A stretch of 7,106 nt of DNA, taken from contig JACXTQ010000046.1 in NCBI GenBank assembly GCA_016919605.1, positions 1-7,106 of the forward strand, in the 5' to 3' direction. The notes under the pieces are model-generated. The model did not search any database. It saw only the letters and a program-made list of their open reading frames with translations, and was not told the origin of the DNA. The position numbers and the translations under genes were made by a program. Each line of letters opens with the position of its first letter. The first letter of the stretch is position 1. Source of the DNA: Methylovulum sp. (GTDB lineage: Bacteria > Pseudomonadota > Gammaproteobacteria > Methylococcales > Methylomonadaceae). Below are positions 6,333-7,106 of this stretch, piece after piece.

Positions 6333-6840
6333 CGGCAACTTCCAATAGTTTTGCACTAATTTTCAAGTCACTACGTTTGAACAGTTGCCAGTTGATTTGC
6401 AATTTGATCCGGCCATCTTCAGTGATAAAGCCAATCATGCCGCCTTTACGCGCAAAATTCTCGCTTTCACCGACAATCAGGATATTTTTGGCATCCTGTA
6501 CCGGGATGCGATCCAGCGATGAACTGACAAAAAGGATATGGCATAAGGTCGATTTGCTTAAGTCCACTAGAGCGGCAGGGGTTTCCAGCCTGTAAAGCTT
6601 AATGGGTTTGTCAAAAGCCGTGCGCTGCTCAATAGGCGTGATCAATGCGCCAAAGGGATCATTGCCTAAAATACACAGGTTGAAAGTGGCGGACGGGTCT
6701 TTGGGCCATGTGATGAACTTGGTGAAGTTATAAAGATACCCTGCCTTAACTTTATATTCGATGTCATCGGCAAATAGCTGTGGCGAAAACAGCAGGCCAC
6801 TACAGGCCAATAAAATGGATGGCCATTTTATGATATTCAT
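6304..6840 (-). CDS. yfiR: YfiR family (DUF4154) periplasmic protein
   Basis: This 178-residue protein belongs to the YfiR/DUF4154 family. In Pseudomonas, YfiR sits in the periplasm and holds the diguanylate cyclase YfiN inactive through its sensor domain. Residues 1-24 are a signal peptide ending LFA before DDIEYKVKAGYLYNF, the typical mature start. A C at residue 13 gives a poor lipobox and lipidation is thought unlikely. Family landmarks are KAGYLYNFTKFITWP (32-46), FNLCILGNDPFG (53-64), the CHILFVS strand (100-106), NILIVGES (119-126) and GGMIGFITEDGRIKLQIN (133-150), then LKISAKLLEVA. C56 and C100 are the only mature cysteines and fall where the family has a conserved pair. The ATG at 6840 is chosen because it begins the signal peptide; an upstream TTG at 6897 would add 19 residues that spoil it. 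It is first of a three-gene operon and its end overlaps the next gene. Repression of the neighbouring enzyme is inferred from the family. Confidence 0.9.
   Translation of the reverse strand: MNIIKWPSILLACSGLLFSPQLFADDIEYKVKAGYLYNFTKFITWPKDPSATFNLCILGNDPFGALITPIEQRTAFDKPIKLYRLETPAALVDLSKSTLCHILFVSSSLDRIPVQDAKNILIVGESENFARKGGMIGFITEDGRIKLQINWQLFKRSDLKISAKLLEVADVIEGDSRD
6339..6343 (-). promoter_or_regulatory. ribosome binding site deciding the GGDEF/EAL start
   Basis: On the minus strand GGAAG lies six bases before the ATG at 6332, inside the yfiR coding sequence. It favours this start over the GTG at 6356. A competing AGGTGA at 6322-6317 serves a GTG at 6311, whose eight-base overlap GTGATTGA with the yfiR stop would also suit translational coupling. 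The true start could be either. Confidence 0.45.
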
Positions 6841-6846
6841 TAGCGT

Positions 6847-6860
6847 ACCCGGCAGCGGGT
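6847..6860 (-). promoter_or_regulatory. small GC-rich hairpin in the yfiR leader
   Basis: On the minus strand, ACCCG-CTGC-CGGGT forms a five-base-pair stem with a four-base loop. Its 3' arm ends six bases before the yfiR ATG, where a Shine-Dalgarno would be expected and none is clear. It could limit ribosome access to the first gene of the operon. The stem is short and may be chance. Confidence 0.2.
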
Positions 6861-6935
6861 GCAGATAAGACAAAAATAAGAGCAAAGACCGGCCCAAAAT
6901 GTTGTGGAAGGGATTTAATCACAGTATAGACATTT

Positions 6936-7106
6936 CTAACCGCAAAAAAACTTTTTCAAGACCAAAATCATATAATTGTGATCCAGTACCCCTGCGCTTT
7001 CGCGGAGACTGTGCATGGCCCACATGGGGTTGCCGACATCAACGCAAGGTATGCCTAACTTAGCTGACGTAATTGGACCTATGGTGCTGCCACAAGGCAG
7101 GTCGCA
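6936..7106 (-). CDS. apeB: M18 family aminopeptidase, C-terminal end (5' part outside window)
   Basis: The minus-strand frame is open from the right edge to a TAG at 6938-6936, giving 56 residues. They match the C-terminus of M18 (aspartyl-type) aminopeptidases, zinc exopeptidases of the cytoplasm that remove N-terminal residues, often acidic ones. Visible are DLPCGSTIGPITSAKLGIP, then VDVGNPMWAMHSLRE, in which the His of MHSxRE is a metal ligand in the family, and a final hydrophobic VLDHNYMILVLKKFF helix. The protein ends with Cys-Gly after the usual FF. The family has more than 400 residues, so most of the gene is outside. It points the same way as the yfiR operon, with 95 bases between stop and the yfiR ATG and no clear terminator, so read-through is possible. 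The symbol is by family; the precise subgroup cannot be told from this piece. Confidence 0.85.
   Translation of the reverse strand, partial: CDLPCGSTIGPITSAKLGIPCVDVGNPMWAMHSLRESAGVLDHNYMILVLKKFFCG

Noticed and set aside
6841..6897. An N-terminal extension of YfiR from a TTG start
   Set aside because: It would put 19 residues before a good signal peptide that starts at ATG 6840.
6923..6928. TATACT on the minus strand as a -10 box for the yfiR operon
   Set aside because: No acceptable -35 hexamer at normal spacing, and the TG of an extended -10 is out by one base; too weak to call.
6944..6956. An A-run followed by a T-run, resembling a terminator
   Set aside because: It is within the aminopeptidase codons for Lys-Lys-Phe-Phe and has no GC stem.

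Overview
The window reads as chromosomal DNA of a Gram-negative proteobacterium. It encodes an outer-membrane TonB-dependent receptor, a periplasmic YfiR-type protein, an inner-membrane c-di-GMP enzyme and a PEP-CTERM/exosortase-associated acyltransferase. Moderate G+C, the protein style and an exosortase-type acyltransferase beside galU suggest a gammaproteobacterium, perhaps of the methanotroph order Methylococcales. That placement is an impression from protein families, not something the DNA proves. No mobile element, CRISPR array, tRNA or rRNA was seen.

Layout. (1) Plus strand, 2-580: the C-terminal two thirds of galU (UTP-glucose-1-phosphate uridylyltransferase), cut by the left edge. 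(2) 581-990: a 410-base non-coding stretch unusually rich in inverted repeats, with a duplicated TTTATCGAT-containing motif and a good -10 box close to the next start. (3) Plus strand, 991-1716: a PEP-CTERM/exosortase-system-associated acyltransferase related in fold to acyl-homoserine-lactone synthases. (4) 1717-1767: a short gap between convergent genes. (5) Minus strand, 6840 down to 1768: a compact operon in the order yfiR-like (DUF4154), then a CHASE8-HAMP-PAS-GGDEF-EAL protein, then a TonB-dependent receptor. Neighbouring genes overlap by a few dozen bases or fewer at the first junction and by one base at the second. (6) Minus strand, 7106 down to 6936: the last 56 codons of an M18-family aminopeptidase, cut by the right edge.

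How the genes may work together. The minus-strand trio resembles the YfiBNR (TpbB) c-di-GMP module of Pseudomonas. In that system the periplasmic protein YfiR represses the membrane diguanylate cyclase YfiN, and the outer-membrane lipoprotein YfiB relieves the repression. Here the YfiR and YfiN counterparts are clear, but the outer-membrane partner in the operon is a TonB-dependent receptor and no YfiB is present. The YfiN-like enzyme also carries a PAS domain and an EAL domain that keeps its catalytic residues. The inference is a trans-envelope circuit in which substrate or occupancy at the receptor is reported through YfiR to c-di-GMP turnover. On the plus strand, galU (UDP-glucose supply) and the exosortase-associated acyltransferase both point towards surface polysaccharide and envelope biology, which c-di-GMP commonly controls. 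A direct functional link between the two halves is not shown by the sequence.
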